NCBI GenBank assembly: GCA_964517465.1
Contig: CAZFEK010000022.1
Coordinates: 1 to 64,000 of the forward strand
DNA length: 64,000 bases
Reading direction: 5' to 3'
From: JACPUX01 sp964517465
GTDB taxonomy: Bacteria; Pseudomonadota; Gammaproteobacteria; Burkholderiales; Casimicrobiaceae
The notes under the pieces: generated by a model
The model's input: the letters and a program-made list of their open reading frames with translations, nothing else
Database searches by the model: none
What the model was told of the DNA's origin: nothing
Made by a program: the position numbers and the translations under genes
Shown: piece by piece, positions 33,683-42,699 of the stretch
Layout: every line of letters starts with the position of its first letter
Numbering within the stretch: position 1 is the first letter of the stretch

Positions 33683-34726
33683 GGCGAACTGCCAGCGCAG
33701 CGTCTCCCCGGCGCGAAAGGGGACGATGCGGTGCTCGCCAAAGGGCAGCGTCTCGGGCACTTTCCATTCCCGTTCAACTAATTTGACCTGCTCGCGAGCC
33801 CGCGGCAGGCCATAGAACTCGGCGCCAAAACGGCTCGCGAAGTCATCGAGTTTTCCCAGTGCGCCAGCCGCGGCAAAGGCCTCGGCGTAGAGCTCCAAAG
33901 CCAGCGGCGCGGTGTAGCAGCCAGCGCAGCCGCAGGCCGCTTCTTTGAGTGACTGCGCGTGGGGCGCGCTGTCGGTGCCGAGAAAAAACTTCGGCGAACC
34001 CGAGGTCGCAACCCGCAACAGCGCCCGCCGATGCATCTCGCGCTTGAGCACCGGGAGACAATAATTGTGCGGGCGCAGTCCGCCCTGGAAGATCGCACTG
34101 CGGTTGTAGAGCAAATGCTGCGGAGTGATGGTGGCAGCGAGGCGCGGCGGCCCCAGAGCGACGAAATCGGCGGCATCGAGCGTGGTGATGTGCTCAAAGA
34201 CCACGCGCAATCCGGGGTATTCGCGCAGAACCGGGGTGAGTACCCGGTCGATGAACACTTGTTCGCGATCGAAGACATCGATCTCGGGGTCGGTGACTTC
34301 GCCGTGGACCAGCAAGGGCAGGTCGGCCGCCTCCATTTCGGCCAAGACTTGGCGAATGGCCTTGAGGCTGGTGACACCGGCATCGGAATGGGTGGTCGCG
34401 CCCGCGGGGTATAGCTTGGCGCCGAAAACAAGTCCGCTTGCTTTCGCCTTGCGAATCTCTTCCCGCGGTGTGGAGTCGCTGAGGTAGAGCGTCATCAAAG
34501 GCTGGAAAGCGCATTTCGGAGGCAGGGCCGCCAGAATTCGATTGCGATAAGCCAGCGCCTCGGCGGTGGTGAGCACGGGCGGTTTGAGGTTGGGCATTAC
34601 GATCGCGCGCCCGAATTGGCGGGCCGTCGCGGGTAACACGGCCGCAAGGGCGGGGCCGTCGCGCAGGTGCAAATGCATGTCGTCCGGACGGTGCAACATG
34701 ATTTCGCGGGGGGCGGACGCGGGCAT
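33677..34726 (-). CDS. pyrC: Dihydroorotase (type II, PyrC)
   Basis: Third step of pyrimidine synthesis, cyclising carbamoyl aspartate. The zinc-site motif DMHLHLRDG, the carboxylated lysine segment FGAKLYPAGATTHSDAG, VHGEVTD, FEHITT and the catalytic aspartate in GTDSAPHA match the E. coli-type enzyme. Length is 349 residues. It is transcribed alone, divergent from the dksA region. Confidence 0.95.
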   Translation of the reverse strand: MPASAPREIMLHRPDDMHLHLRDGPALAAVLPATARQFGRAIVMPNLKPPVLTTAEALAYRNRILAALPPKCAFQPLMTLYLSDSTPREEIRKAKASGLVFGAKLYPAGATTHSDAGVTSLKAIRQVLAEMEAADLPLLVHGEVTDPEIDVFDREQVFIDRVLTPVLREYPGLRVVFEHITTLDAADFVALGPPRLAATITPQHLLYNRSAIFQGGLRPHNYCLPVLKREMHRRALLRVATSGSPKFFLGTDSAPHAQSLKEAACGCAGCYTAPLALELYAEAFAAAGALGKLDDFASRFGAEFYGLPRAREQVKLVEREWKVPETLPFGEHRIVPFRAGETLRWQFAS

Positions 34727-34825
34727 GGGTCTTGGCTCCGAGGTTTCGGTCGATTATCCCGGAAAATAAGGGATCCTGGGCGAAAACGGCCGCCGAGCGG
34801 GGGTCAGCCCAGCCGAAATCAGTGC

Positions 34826-34856
34826 TTGGCAGCACGCAAGAGAGTCGGGGTATAAT
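34826..34856 (+). promoter_or_regulatory. Promoter upstream of dksA
   Basis: A perfect TATAAT lies at 34851-34856 with TTGGCA 19 bp upstream (34826-34831), a longer spacer than optimal. A GC-rich CTCGCG follows the -10, the kind of discriminator seen in stringently controlled promoters. The leader before the dksA GTG would be about 85 nt. Confidence 0.55.
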
Positions 34857-34947
34857 CTCGCGTTTATGGAAGCCGGGCCTTTTTGGGTAATCTCCACTCC
34901 AAGGTCTGGCACTTGCGGGGCTTGCCGCAGAAACCCAGGGTGTCATC

Positions 34948-35370
34948 GTGGCAAAGAAGGTCAAGGAACTCACTGAAGAAGCGCTGCTCAAGGCCAGCGA
35001 AGACGAATACATGAACGAGGCGCAGCTTGAATTCTTCAAGAAGCGCCTCAACGAGCTGCGGGATCAAATTCTCCGCAATGCTGACGATACCGGCGAACAT
35101 CTGCGCGAGAACGAAGTGACCACCGATCCCTCCGACCGCGCTACGCTCGAAGAGGAATATACCTTGGAGCTTCGCACTCGAGACCGGGAACGAAAGCTCT
35201 TGAAGAAGGTCGAAAAATCGCTCAAATTGATCGAAGACGGGAGCTACGGCTATTGCGAAGAGACTGGGGAGCCGATCGGTATCCCTCGCCTCTTGGCCCG
35301 CCCGACCGCGACTTTGTCGCTCGAAGCGCAGGAGCGGCGCGAGCGGATGCAGAAGCTCTACGGCGATTGA
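34948..35370 (+). CDS. dksA: RNA polymerase-binding transcription factor DksA
   Basis: Binds the secondary channel of RNA polymerase and works with ppGpp on rRNA and amino-acid promoters. The coiled coil spans about residues 30-100 and carries the tip DPSDRATLEEE. In the zinc-finger region only the first cysteine remains (YGYCEETGEPIG); the others are Thr, Ser and Ala (ATLSLEAQERRE). I recall a similar loss in other betaproteobacterial DksA proteins and in DksA2, which function without zinc. The start is a GTG, length 140 residues. Confidence 0.95.
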   Translation: MAKKVKELTEEALLKASEDEYMNEAQLEFFKKRLNELRDQILRNADDTGEHLRENEVTTDPSDRATLEEEYTLELRTRDRERKLLKKVEKSLKLIEDGSYGYCEETGEPIGIPRLLARPTATLSLEAQERRERMQKLYGD

Positions 35371-35510
35371 TGAATTGAGCCCAGGTTTAGGCGGCGCAGG
35401 CTTCTGAGCGCCGCTAAGAGCGTCTCCCCGGGGGGGTCCGGAAGGGCGCGTTGGCAGCCGCGAGGCACAGCCTCCGGCTCCGGCAATCACCAACCAGAAA
35501 GGAGTTTCGC
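35371..35510. other. dksA-sodB gap with a GC-rich hairpin
   Basis: GCGGCGC and GCGCCGC (about 35392-35415) can pair around a 10-nt loop just after dksA. There is no clear T-run, so termination is possible but unproven. The sodB ribosome site AAAGGAG lies at the right end. Confidence 0.35.
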
Positions 35511-36116
<606 letters not shown>

Positions 36117-36137
36117 CTCTTCGCTGAGGTCTATTGC

Positions 36138-36163
36138 AAAGCGGCTGCCTAGGCAGCCGCTTT
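36138..36163. terminator. Bidirectional terminator between sodB and the histidine kinase
   Basis: A perfect 26-bp palindrome: AAAGCGGCTGCCT on the left matches AGGCAGCCGCTTT on the right. T-rich sequence (TTTCGTTT) follows on the plus strand, and T-rich sequence (TTTGCAATAG) follows on the minus strand. It sits between two convergent genes and can serve both. Confidence 0.85.
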
Positions 36164-36166
36164 CGT

Positions 36167-37558
36167 TTATCCCGCGAAATCGCGCACGAAGGGGCTGGGT
36201 TTGGGGAAGCGCAACTCGAACACCGTGCCGCGGCCCTCGATGGGATCTCGCAGATTGATGTTGGCGCCGTGCGCATCGAGTATGCTGCGCACGATTGCAA
36301 GGCCGAGGCCGGTGCCGCCGGGGTCGGAATCGAGCACGCGATAAAAGGGCTGAAACACCAATTCGCGCTCCTCCGGGGGGATTCCCACGCCGTTGTCTTC
36401 GACGCATAGTACCGAACCGCCATCCATGCGGGTGCGCACCGTGACCGTTCCGCCGCCGGGTGTGTAATGCAAGGCGTTGTCGAGCAGGTTGTTCAGCACC
36501 TCTCCCAGCAGGACGGCATCGCCGGTAACGACTAGCGGTTCTGGGGCGATATCCGCACCCAGGTCGATGCCTTTCTCGAACGCCCTGGGCAGCCACTGTG
36601 CGGTGATCTTGCGCGCCAGTTCGTTGAGGTCTATCGGGTCATGGCGTATCGTGCGACCGGTGGTTTCGGCGCGCGCCAAAGAGAGGAGCTGGTTGGCCAG
36701 GCGGCTGGTGCGCTCGACGCTTGCCGCCAGCTGCGTCAAGGTGTGTTTCATGGCCTTGGGGTCATCCTGACGCAAGAGAAGTTCGGTCTGAGATTTGAGC
36801 CCTGCCAAGGGGGTGCGCAACTGATGGGCCGCGTCGGCGATGAAGCGATGCTGGGCCTGAAAATTAGCGGCCAGGCGCCCCATGAGCTCATTGATGCTGG
36901 TAATGAGCGGACGCAACTCCTGCGGTAGATCGCTTGAATCGATCGGCGTCAGGTCTCGATGATGGCGCCGATCCATGGCCTCCTTTAGCCTTTTCAGCGG
37001 CGAAATGACATAGGTGAGGCCATACCAGATCAGCAGCAGCGCGCCCACCAGCACAAAAAGCTGCGGCAGGATCACTTGGGTGTGGATGTCGCCTGACAAG
37101 CGGTGGCGCTTGCGCAGAGTCTCCGCGACTTGCACGATGATCGGCTGGTCCTGGGCAATGCCTGCGGCAACCACAGGCAGGCTGGCGATGCGCACTTCCT
37201 CGCCTTGCAGGAATCCGCCGTGGAACTGGGTGGTTCCGATATCGTACCCTCCCAGCATCGGGGGCAGATCGGAGTTTCCGGCAATCACCTCGCCCCAAGG
37301 GCGCCGGATGGCAAAAAACAACTCGTCCCGGCGGTCGGCACGCAGAAAAATCGATGCCTCGCGCGTCAAATCGAAGACGAGCTCCTCTTCCGCGACCCTA
37401 ACCATTTGGGCCAAGGCTCGCGCGGTCTCGTCCAGGCGCTGGTCATAGGGCTCATTGACCGCATCGATGGCCATGAAGTTGGTTATCGCCACGCTGGCGA
37501 ACCAGAGAAACAAGAGCGGGGCGAGAAGCCAATCGAGCAGCTTGGCGGCAAAGGACAT
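36167..37558 (-). CDS. Two-component sensor histidine kinase (TctE/QseC-like)
   Basis: A 463-residue membrane kinase. The first helix (about 8-30) and second helix (about 164-184) flank a periplasmic region of the 2CSK_N type (FDLTREASIFLRADRRDE). HAMP-like sequence follows, then the H-box ADAAHQLRTPLAGLKSQ, N-box LLDNALHYTP and G-boxes VEDNGVGIPPEE and GGTGLGLAIV. The response regulator is 6 bp upstream on the same strand. TctE relatives regulate tricarboxylate uptake, but no transporter lies nearby, so the signal is unknown. Confidence 0.9.
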   Translation of the reverse strand: MSFAAKLLDWLLAPLLFLWFASVAITNFMAIDAVNEPYDQRLDETARALAQMVRVAEEELVFDLTREASIFLRADRRDELFFAIRRPWGEVIAGNSDLPPMLGGYDIGTTQFHGGFLQGEEVRIASLPVVAAGIAQDQPIIVQVAETLRKRHRLSGDIHTQVILPQLFVLVGALLLIWYGLTYVISPLKRLKEAMDRRHHRDLTPIDSSDLPQELRPLITSINELMGRLAANFQAQHRFIADAAHQLRTPLAGLKSQTELLLRQDDPKAMKHTLTQLAASVERTSRLANQLLSLARAETTGRTIRHDPIDLNELARKITAQWLPRAFEKGIDLGADIAPEPLVVTGDAVLLGEVLNNLLDNALHYTPGGGTVTVRTRMDGGSVLCVEDNGVGIPPEERELVFQPFYRVLDSDPGGTGLGLAIVRSILDAHGANINLRDPIEGRGTVFELRFPKPSPFVRDFAG

Positions 37559-37564
37559 GGCCGC

Positions 37565-38239
37565 TCATTCCCCTTTGGGCTTCTCCAACCAGTAGCCCAG
37601 GCCGCGCACCGTGAGGATATTCACACCGGCGGGCTCCAGCTTCTTGCGCAATCGATGCACATAAACTTCGATGGCATTGATTCCGACTTCCTCACCCCAG
37701 CCGTAGAGGTGCTCGACCATTTGCTCTTTATTGACCAGCTTGCCCGCTCGCAAAAGCAAAAGTTCGAGTACCGACAGCTCGCGAGCGGAAAATTCGGCGG
37801 GCGCACCGGCCAGAGTAGCCTTGCGCGCCGCGACGTCATACTCCAGGGCGCCGCAGCGCAGGCGGTTGCTGTCGCCGCCGTGGCTGCGGCGAATAAGGGC
37901 GCGCACCCGCGCTTCCAATTCAGCCAGTTCGAAGGGTTTTGCCAGGTAATCATCCGCCCCGGCGTCGAGCCCGGCCACACGCTCCTGAACCGAGCCCTGG
38001 GCGGTTAGAATCAGCACCGGCACTTTGGTCTTGCGGTCCCTTAAGCCCTTGAGCACGGCCATGCCGGGGAGTTTGGGCAGCCCCAGGTCAAGGAGTACCA
38101 GGTCGAAAGCTTCTGACCTAAGGCTTGCGTCGGCAGCGCCGCCGTCGCGCACCCAGTCGACGGCATATCCACCGCCACGCAGCGTGGCCATTACCGCGTC
38201 GCCGAGTATGGCGTCATCCTCCACCAACAAGATGCGCAA
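37565..38239 (-). CDS. OmpR/TctD-family response regulator
   Basis: The 224-residue protein has a receiver domain (LLVEDDAILGDAV, phosphoacceptor aspartate in LVLLDLGLPKLPG, KPFELAEL) and a C-terminal winged helix (ARELSVLELLLLRAGKLV, VHRLRKKLEPAGVNILTVRG). It is the upstream gene of the two-component pair. It is divergent from hrcA with a 97-bp gap. Confidence 0.93.
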   Translation of the reverse strand: MRILLVEDDAILGDAVMATLRGGGYAVDWVRDGGAADASLRSEAFDLVLLDLGLPKLPGMAVLKGLRDRKTKVPVLILTAQGSVQERVAGLDAGADDYLAKPFELAELEARVRALIRRSHGGDSNRLRCGALEYDVAARKATLAGAPAEFSARELSVLELLLLRAGKLVNKEQMVEHLYGWGEEVGINAIEVYVHRLRKKLEPAGVNILTVRGLGYWLEKPKGE

Positions 38240-38336
38240 TTGGGCTCCTCCTCCGGGCGAATGTAGCTGCTCCTCCGATCCCGCGCAAGCGCACAGTGCA
38301 ACGCGCCTGGCGGCCGGCTTTTGTTAGAATCCGTCC

Positions 38337-39353
38337 ATGCTGGACGATCGCGCCAAATTTCTGCTGAAAAACCTGATCGAGCGTTACATCGCCGAAGGTC
38401 AGCCGGTCGGCTCGCGCGTGCTCTCGCGCAATTCCGGGCTCGATCTCTCTGCAGCCACGGTGCGCAACGTCATGGCCGACCTCGAAGACATGGGTTACAT
38501 CGCCAGCCCGCATACCTCCGCCGGTCGAGTGCCCACGCCCAAGGGCTATCGCTTTTTCGTCGACAGCTTGATGGTCATACAGCCACTGGATATTGCGCAG
38601 ATCGGCGAATTGGAAGGCCAGTTTCAGGCAGACCATCCGCAGCGCCTGATCAATCAGGCGGCGAACCTGCTCTCCAACCTGACGCATTTCGCCGGGCTCA
38701 TCGCCACGCCGCGACGCGAAGCGAGTTTTCGGCAGGTGGAGTTCCTGCGCCTGTCCGAACATCGGGTGTTGCTGATCATCGTCACCCCGGACGGCGAAGT
38801 GCAAAACCGCATCCTGCACGTACAGCGCGCTTTTTCCCAAGCGGAGCTGATCGAAGCGGCCAATATCTTGAACCAGAATTACGCCGGATTGGCGCTGACT
38901 TCAGTGCGAGCGCGGCTCTCCGACGAGCTGCGACGCCTGCGCGGGGACATGCTCGCCTTGATGACCGCGGCGATGGATGCGGGCAAAGAGGCGCTGACGG
39001 AAGCCTCGGAAGATTTGGTGGTGTCCGGCGAGCGCAATCTGCTGCGTGCCGATGATTTGTCGGCCGACGTCAACCGCCTGAGGCGCCTGTTCGATGCGCT
39101 GGAGCAGAAGACCGGGCTGCTGCACCTGCTGGAAGCCGGCCAGAGCGGTCAAGGGGTGCAGATCTACATCGGCGGCGAGTCCGGCATCGTGCCTTTGGAT
39201 GAATGCAGCGTAGTCACCGCGCCCTATGAGGTCAACGGCCAAGTGGTCGGCACCCTGGGTGTCATCGGCCCCACGCGCATGGCCTATGAGCGCATCATCC
39301 CCATCGTCGATATTACCGCGCGGCTGTTGTCGAGCGCGCTGTCTCAGGAGTGA
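38337..39353 (+). CDS. hrcA: Heat-inducible transcription repressor HrcA
   Basis: Represses chaperone genes by binding CIRCE elements. The 338 residues show the N-terminal winged helix (RYIAEGQPVGSRVLSR, TVRNVMADLEDMGYI), the GAF-like centre and the C-terminal YVGGES-type segment here reading IYIGGESGIVPLDE. A possible -10 (TAGAAT, 38325-38330) lies very close to the ATG. No CIRCE element was found anywhere in the window, including before grpE, so its target (often groESL) is elsewhere. Confidence 0.95.
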   Translation: MLDDRAKFLLKNLIERYIAEGQPVGSRVLSRNSGLDLSAATVRNVMADLEDMGYIASPHTSAGRVPTPKGYRFFVDSLMVIQPLDIAQIGELEGQFQADHPQRLINQAANLLSNLTHFAGLIATPRREASFRQVEFLRLSEHRVLLIIVTPDGEVQNRILHVQRAFSQAELIEAANILNQNYAGLALTSVRARLSDELRRLRGDMLALMTAAMDAGKEALTEASEDLVVSGERNLLRADDLSADVNRLRRLFDALEQKTGLLHLLEAGQSGQGVQIYIGGESGIVPLDECSVVTAPYEVNGQVVGTLGVIGPTRMAYERIIPIVDITARLLSSALSQE

Positions 39354-39385
39354 GCTGCCAATCGCCGGGGTGCGTCCCGGCGCGC

Positions 39386-39417
39386 CCGAGTTTCCCCCTT
39401 CCCGGGGAGAAACTCGG
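39386..39417. other. Strong hairpin between hrcA and hemH
   Basis: CCGAGTTTC (39386-39394) and GAAACTCGG (39409-39417) are perfect 9-bp arms, and the loop itself can pair CCC with GGG. There is no T-run on either strand. It lies 33 bp after hrcA and 75 bp before hemH; it may be a transcript-stabilising or weak termination structure. Confidence 0.5.
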
Positions 39418-39491
39418 ATGGCCGGGGAGCTTGGGATTGCTGTGCCCTCGTTCGCAGCAGCAGCGCGAGCGGTGTTTGGATCGAAGCCAAG

Positions 39492-40601
39492 ATGAAGTTT
39501 CTCGCCGAACCTGAGTTCCGTCACGGCAGCGCGGCTCGCGCGGGCCTGCTGCTGGTCAATCTCGGCTCGCCGGCCGCGGCCACACCCGCGGCGCTGCGCA
39601 CCTATCTGGCCGAGTTTCTTTCCGACCCGAGGGTGGTGGAAATTCCACAGCCTTGGTGGTGGCTCATTTTGCACGGCTTCATCCTCAGACTGCGGCCGGC
39701 CCGATCAGCGGAAAAGTACGCCAGCGTCTGGACCCCGGGCGGCGCGCCGCTTCTGGTCCATACTCGGCGGCAGGCGCAACTGCTTGCCGGGCTCGTGGGC
39801 GAGCGCTTGAAGCGGGGAGGCTTCCCGCCCGGCGAGGTAGTGACCCGCTTCGCCATGCGTTATGGCGAGCCCGGCATCGCCAGCGGCATCGCTGAGCTGC
39901 GCGCCGCGGGTTGCGATCGCCTGCTCATTGTGCCGCTTTACCCGCAATATGCCGCCAGCACCACGGGCAGCGTCAGCGACGCCGTGAGCGAGGCCTTGCG
40001 CCGCCATCGATTCGTCCCGGCGCTGCGCCAGGCGGCACCCTTTCATGACGATGCCGGATACATTCTCGCGCTGGCGCGGCGAGTGAATGCTTTTTGGGAG
40101 CGCCACGGCCAGCCCGAGCATCTGCTGTTGTCCTTCCATGGCCTGCCCAAGTTCTCGTTGGACCGCGGCGACCCCTACCACTGCCATTGCCACAAGACTG
40201 CAAGGCTCTTGGTACGTGAACTGGGACTCAAGGAAGGACAGTGGACCCTCGCCTTCCAATCGCGTTTTGGTCGCGCCGAATGGCTGCAACCCTACACCAC
40301 CGAAGTCTTGCGCGAGCTGGGCAAAAAGCGACTGAAACGCCTGGATGTCTTTTGCCCCGGCTTCGTCGCCGATTGCCTCGAAACCCTGGAAGAAATCGCC
40401 CTTGAGGGGCGGCAAGTCTTTTTGGATGCCGGCGGCGGAGAGTTCCAATATATCCCGGCGCTCAACGATTTGCCGGAGTGGATAGCCGCGCTGGGCGAAA
40501 TCGCTTGGCGAGAACTGGGCGGCTGGCTGGAAAAACCGCCCGCGGAAAGTGAGCGCGAAGCAAGCCGCGCCCGTGCCCTGAGCCTAGGCGCCAAACAATA
40601 G
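39492..40601 (+). CDS. hemH: Ferrochelatase
   Basis: Inserts Fe2+ into protoporphyrin IX in the last step of haem synthesis. Conserved pieces are LLLVNLGSPAA, LIVPLYPQYAASTTGSV, the catalytic histidine in LLSFHGLP and the GDPYHCHCHKTA segment, and FCPGFVADCLETLEEI. Length 369 residues. Placement after hrcA is common in betaproteobacteria. It converges on the DUF454 gene with a 3-bp gap. Confidence 0.95.
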   Translation: MKFLAEPEFRHGSAARAGLLLVNLGSPAAATPAALRTYLAEFLSDPRVVEIPQPWWWLILHGFILRLRPARSAEKYASVWTPGGAPLLVHTRRQAQLLAGLVGERLKRGGFPPGEVVTRFAMRYGEPGIASGIAELRAAGCDRLLIVPLYPQYAASTTGSVSDAVSEALRRHRFVPALRQAAPFHDDAGYILALARRVNAFWERHGQPEHLLLSFHGLPKFSLDRGDPYHCHCHKTARLLVRELGLKEGQWTLAFQSRFGRAEWLQPYTTEVLRELGKKRLKRLDVFCPGFVADCLETLEEIALEGRQVFLDAGGGEFQYIPALNDLPEWIAALGEIAWRELGGWLEKPPAESEREASRARALSLGAKQ

Positions 40602-40604
40602 CGC

Positions 40605-41036
40605 TTAGCCGGGTCGGTCGCGCGAAGGGATGCGGTAGAGATAAACGCCCAGGGCGACCCCGCACAACGCCAAGGCAATCTGCAATTCCAGCCAAGGCAC
40701 GAAGAACACGACCGAAACGCTCAAGGTCACGGACATGAGCACGATGGCGGTGATCTTGATGCGCCATGGAATGCTATGGTGGCGGCGCCACTCCAGCACC
40801 GTCGGGCCAAACAGGCGATTGTTGAGCAGCCAGTTGTAGAAGCGCGGCGAGGCGCGTGCAAAACACGCCGCCGCCAAGAGCATGAAGGGCGTGGTCGGCA
40901 ACACCGGCAACAACGCGCCGGCGATGCCCAGCAGCACGAAGGCGATGCCGGCGAAAATCAACAGCAGCCGCAGGGTCGGCGAGTCGTGCCGGCGTACTTC
41001 GGCGCTGTAATCGACGAATTCCTTGCGGCGGGCCAT
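40605..41036 (-). CDS. YbaN-family (DUF454) inner-membrane protein
   Basis: A 143-residue membrane protein with three to four helices. The family motif is clear: GIAGALLPVLPTTPFMLLAAACFARASPRFYNWL. No biochemical role is established for the family. An ATG start is used (MARRKEFVDYS). It reads alone, tail-to-tail with hemH. Confidence 0.85.
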   Translation of the reverse strand: MARRKEFVDYSAEVRRHDSPTLRLLLIFAGIAFVLLGIAGALLPVLPTTPFMLLAAACFARASPRFYNWLLNNRLFGPTVLEWRRHHSIPWRIKITAIVLMSVTLSVSVVFFVPWLELQIALALCGVALGVYLYRIPSRDRPG

Positions 41037-41240
41037 GGGATCAGCATTTTAGCAGGGGCGATGCCGCATTCGGATTGAGGTCTCAAAACGAGAGGCGTTA
41101 CGCGAGCGCGCCTTCGAAGACTGCGCTGGCGCGGCAAACGACGCCCTTCAAGGCGCATGCCGCTCGGTCGGCCAGAGGGGGCGGCAAAAACTCGCCGTGC
41201 TCAGGGCATGGAGCACAACCCAACCCTTATCCGCGGGCCA

Positions 41241-42077
41241 TCATTTCGCCGGCCGCCGAAAAAGCCGGGCCGCATTGCCCTGCGCAATCTTCTCGGCCAC
41301 TTCTCTTGGCAATTCTGCCAGCCATTCCCGGTAGCCGTTCATGATGCGTCCGTAATCCTCCCAGCGCTCGTTGACCCAGGTGTCCGAGCCCAGAAGAAAA
41401 CGATCGGGATAGCGCTCGAAGAGTTTCTTCCATTCGGGGCGCAGGCGGCCACCGGCGGCGACTTCATCGCGATAGGACAGTTCGCCCCAAAGCGTGGGGT
41501 ATTTCTCGAAATAGCGGGCGATCACTTCCGGCGCGGCAGTGAAGCCGCTATGCGCCCAAATGATCTTCGCTCGCGGGTTGTGGGCGAAAAGGTGATCCAC
41601 GGCCTCGGCATCGGAATGGGCGTGCAGATAGAGATCGTGCCGGACGGCAAAGTCGACCATCTTTTTGACCCAGGGTGAGGCGGCATCCTGGCCGAAGAGA
41701 TGAAATTCGCCGATGCCTTGATAACCGCCGCGGGCGAATTCCTGTTCGATCAGCGCATAAATGTCCGGATCGGAAAACCAAGTGTAACGGTCCGCGCGCA
41801 CAGCGTAGGGGCGGATGAAAGGCACTACCCAGAGCCCGGGCGGTGCCGCCTCGAACAGGGCGCGCGAGCCCTCGTTTGGGCGGCTGTTGGCCAGAATGCC
41901 GCTGATGCCGTGCTCTCGAAAGAGGTTGAGCACGCGCGGCAGAGGGTAGGGGTCCCGCGCTTCGACGTTGTAATGCAAATGGGCATCGAACAACGGCAGC
42001 GCCTCTTTGCCCTGCGCCTTGGGAAGAACGAACATTGCCAGCAGACAGAACACGGACCATCGCCACGGAGACATCAT
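41241..42077 (-). CDS. Secreted amidohydrolase-family protein
   Basis: TIM-barrel metallohydrolase of the amidohydrolase 2 group. The metal-site residues are in LFDAHLHYN, HAHSDAEAVDHL, IIWAHSGF and LGSDTW. A signal peptide (MSPWRWSVFCLLAMFVLPKA) suggests export to the periplasm. I chose the ATG at 42077 with GGAG 6 bp upstream. The substrate is unknown. Gaps on both sides (41037-41240 and 42078-42182) hold nothing recognisable. Confidence 0.8.
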   Translation of the reverse strand: MMSPWRWSVFCLLAMFVLPKAQGKEALPLFDAHLHYNVEARDPYPLPRVLNLFREHGISGILANSRPNEGSRALFEAAPPGLWVVPFIRPYAVRADRYTWFSDPDIYALIEQEFARGGYQGIGEFHLFGQDAASPWVKKMVDFAVRHDLYLHAHSDAEAVDHLFAHNPRAKIIWAHSGFTAAPEVIARYFEKYPTLWGELSYRDEVAAGGRLRPEWKKLFERYPDRFLLGSDTWVNERWEDYGRIMNGYREWLAELPREVAEKIAQGNAARLFRRPAK

Positions 42078-42182
42078 GCCTAGCTCCAAATCAAAACAGG
42101 GTTCGAAAAACGGGATTCTGGGCGTGGACAAGAACTGGGAGTATGCTTGCCGCAACGCTCACTCTGACCAGGAATCGGCCAC

Positions 42183-42539
42183 ATGGTGCAATTACTGTTG
42201 CGTTGGGGTCTCAATGCGCTGGCGCTGATGGCGCTGCCCTACCTCTTTACCTCGATCCGCATCGAGGACTTTTGGACCGCGCTGCTGGTGGCGCTGGTGC
42301 TGGGCCTGATCAACGCCCTAGTGCGCCCGCTGCTCTTTCTGCTCACCTTGCCGATCACGCTGCTCACCTTGGGCCTGTTTATTTTTGTGCTCAACGGACT
42401 TTTGTTCTGGGCGGTGGCCAACATGGTGCCGGGCTTCTCGGTCGGCGGATTCTGGTCGGCAGTGGGCGGCGCGCTGGTATATAGCCTCATCTCCTGGGTT
42501 TTGAACGCCGTTTTTTCCGACAAGAAAGGCAAAGACTAA
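42183..42539 (+). CDS. YvlD/phage-holin-4-like small membrane protein
   Basis: A 118-residue protein that is almost all membrane helix (four segments), with the family stretch LGLINALVRPLLFLLTLPIT. Members are widespread in bacteria outside phages, and none of the neighbours is phage-derived, so a lysis role is unlikely. Function unknown. Confidence 0.82.
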   Translation: MVQLLLRWGLNALALMALPYLFTSIRIEDFWTALLVALVLGLINALVRPLLFLLTLPITLLTLGLFIFVLNGLLFWAVANMVPGFSVGGFWSAVGGALVYSLISWVLNAVFSDKKGKD

Positions 42540-42642
42540 GGGGCAGAGCGACGGTCAGTTCGGAGCCTGAACGCCGCAGTGCCCGTTCTCCCGCCCCTCC
42601 ACTGCGTGGGGAGACGACCGCGCCGCTGCGCGGCGAGAAGGC

Positions 42643-42669
42643 TCAAGCAGGCGGCAAAATTTGCCGTTA
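42643..42669 (+). promoter_or_regulatory. Possible sigma-28-like promoter of the EF-hand protein gene
   Basis: TCAAG (42643-42647) is followed after 15 bp by GCCGTTA (42663-42669), close to the flagellar sigma-28 pattern (TAAAG or TCAAG, about 14-15 bp, GCCGATAA). The gene starts 30 bp further on. The match is imperfect and the stretch also contains an inverted repeat CGGCAAA/TTTGCCG, which could explain part of it. Confidence 0.3.
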
Positions 42670-42699
42670 CTGGGGTATGAGTAGTCCCTGGGAGCGGTC

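Noticed and set aside
42183..42539. Phage origin for the holin-like gene
   Set aside because: The family is common in bacterial chromosomes and no other phage gene is near.
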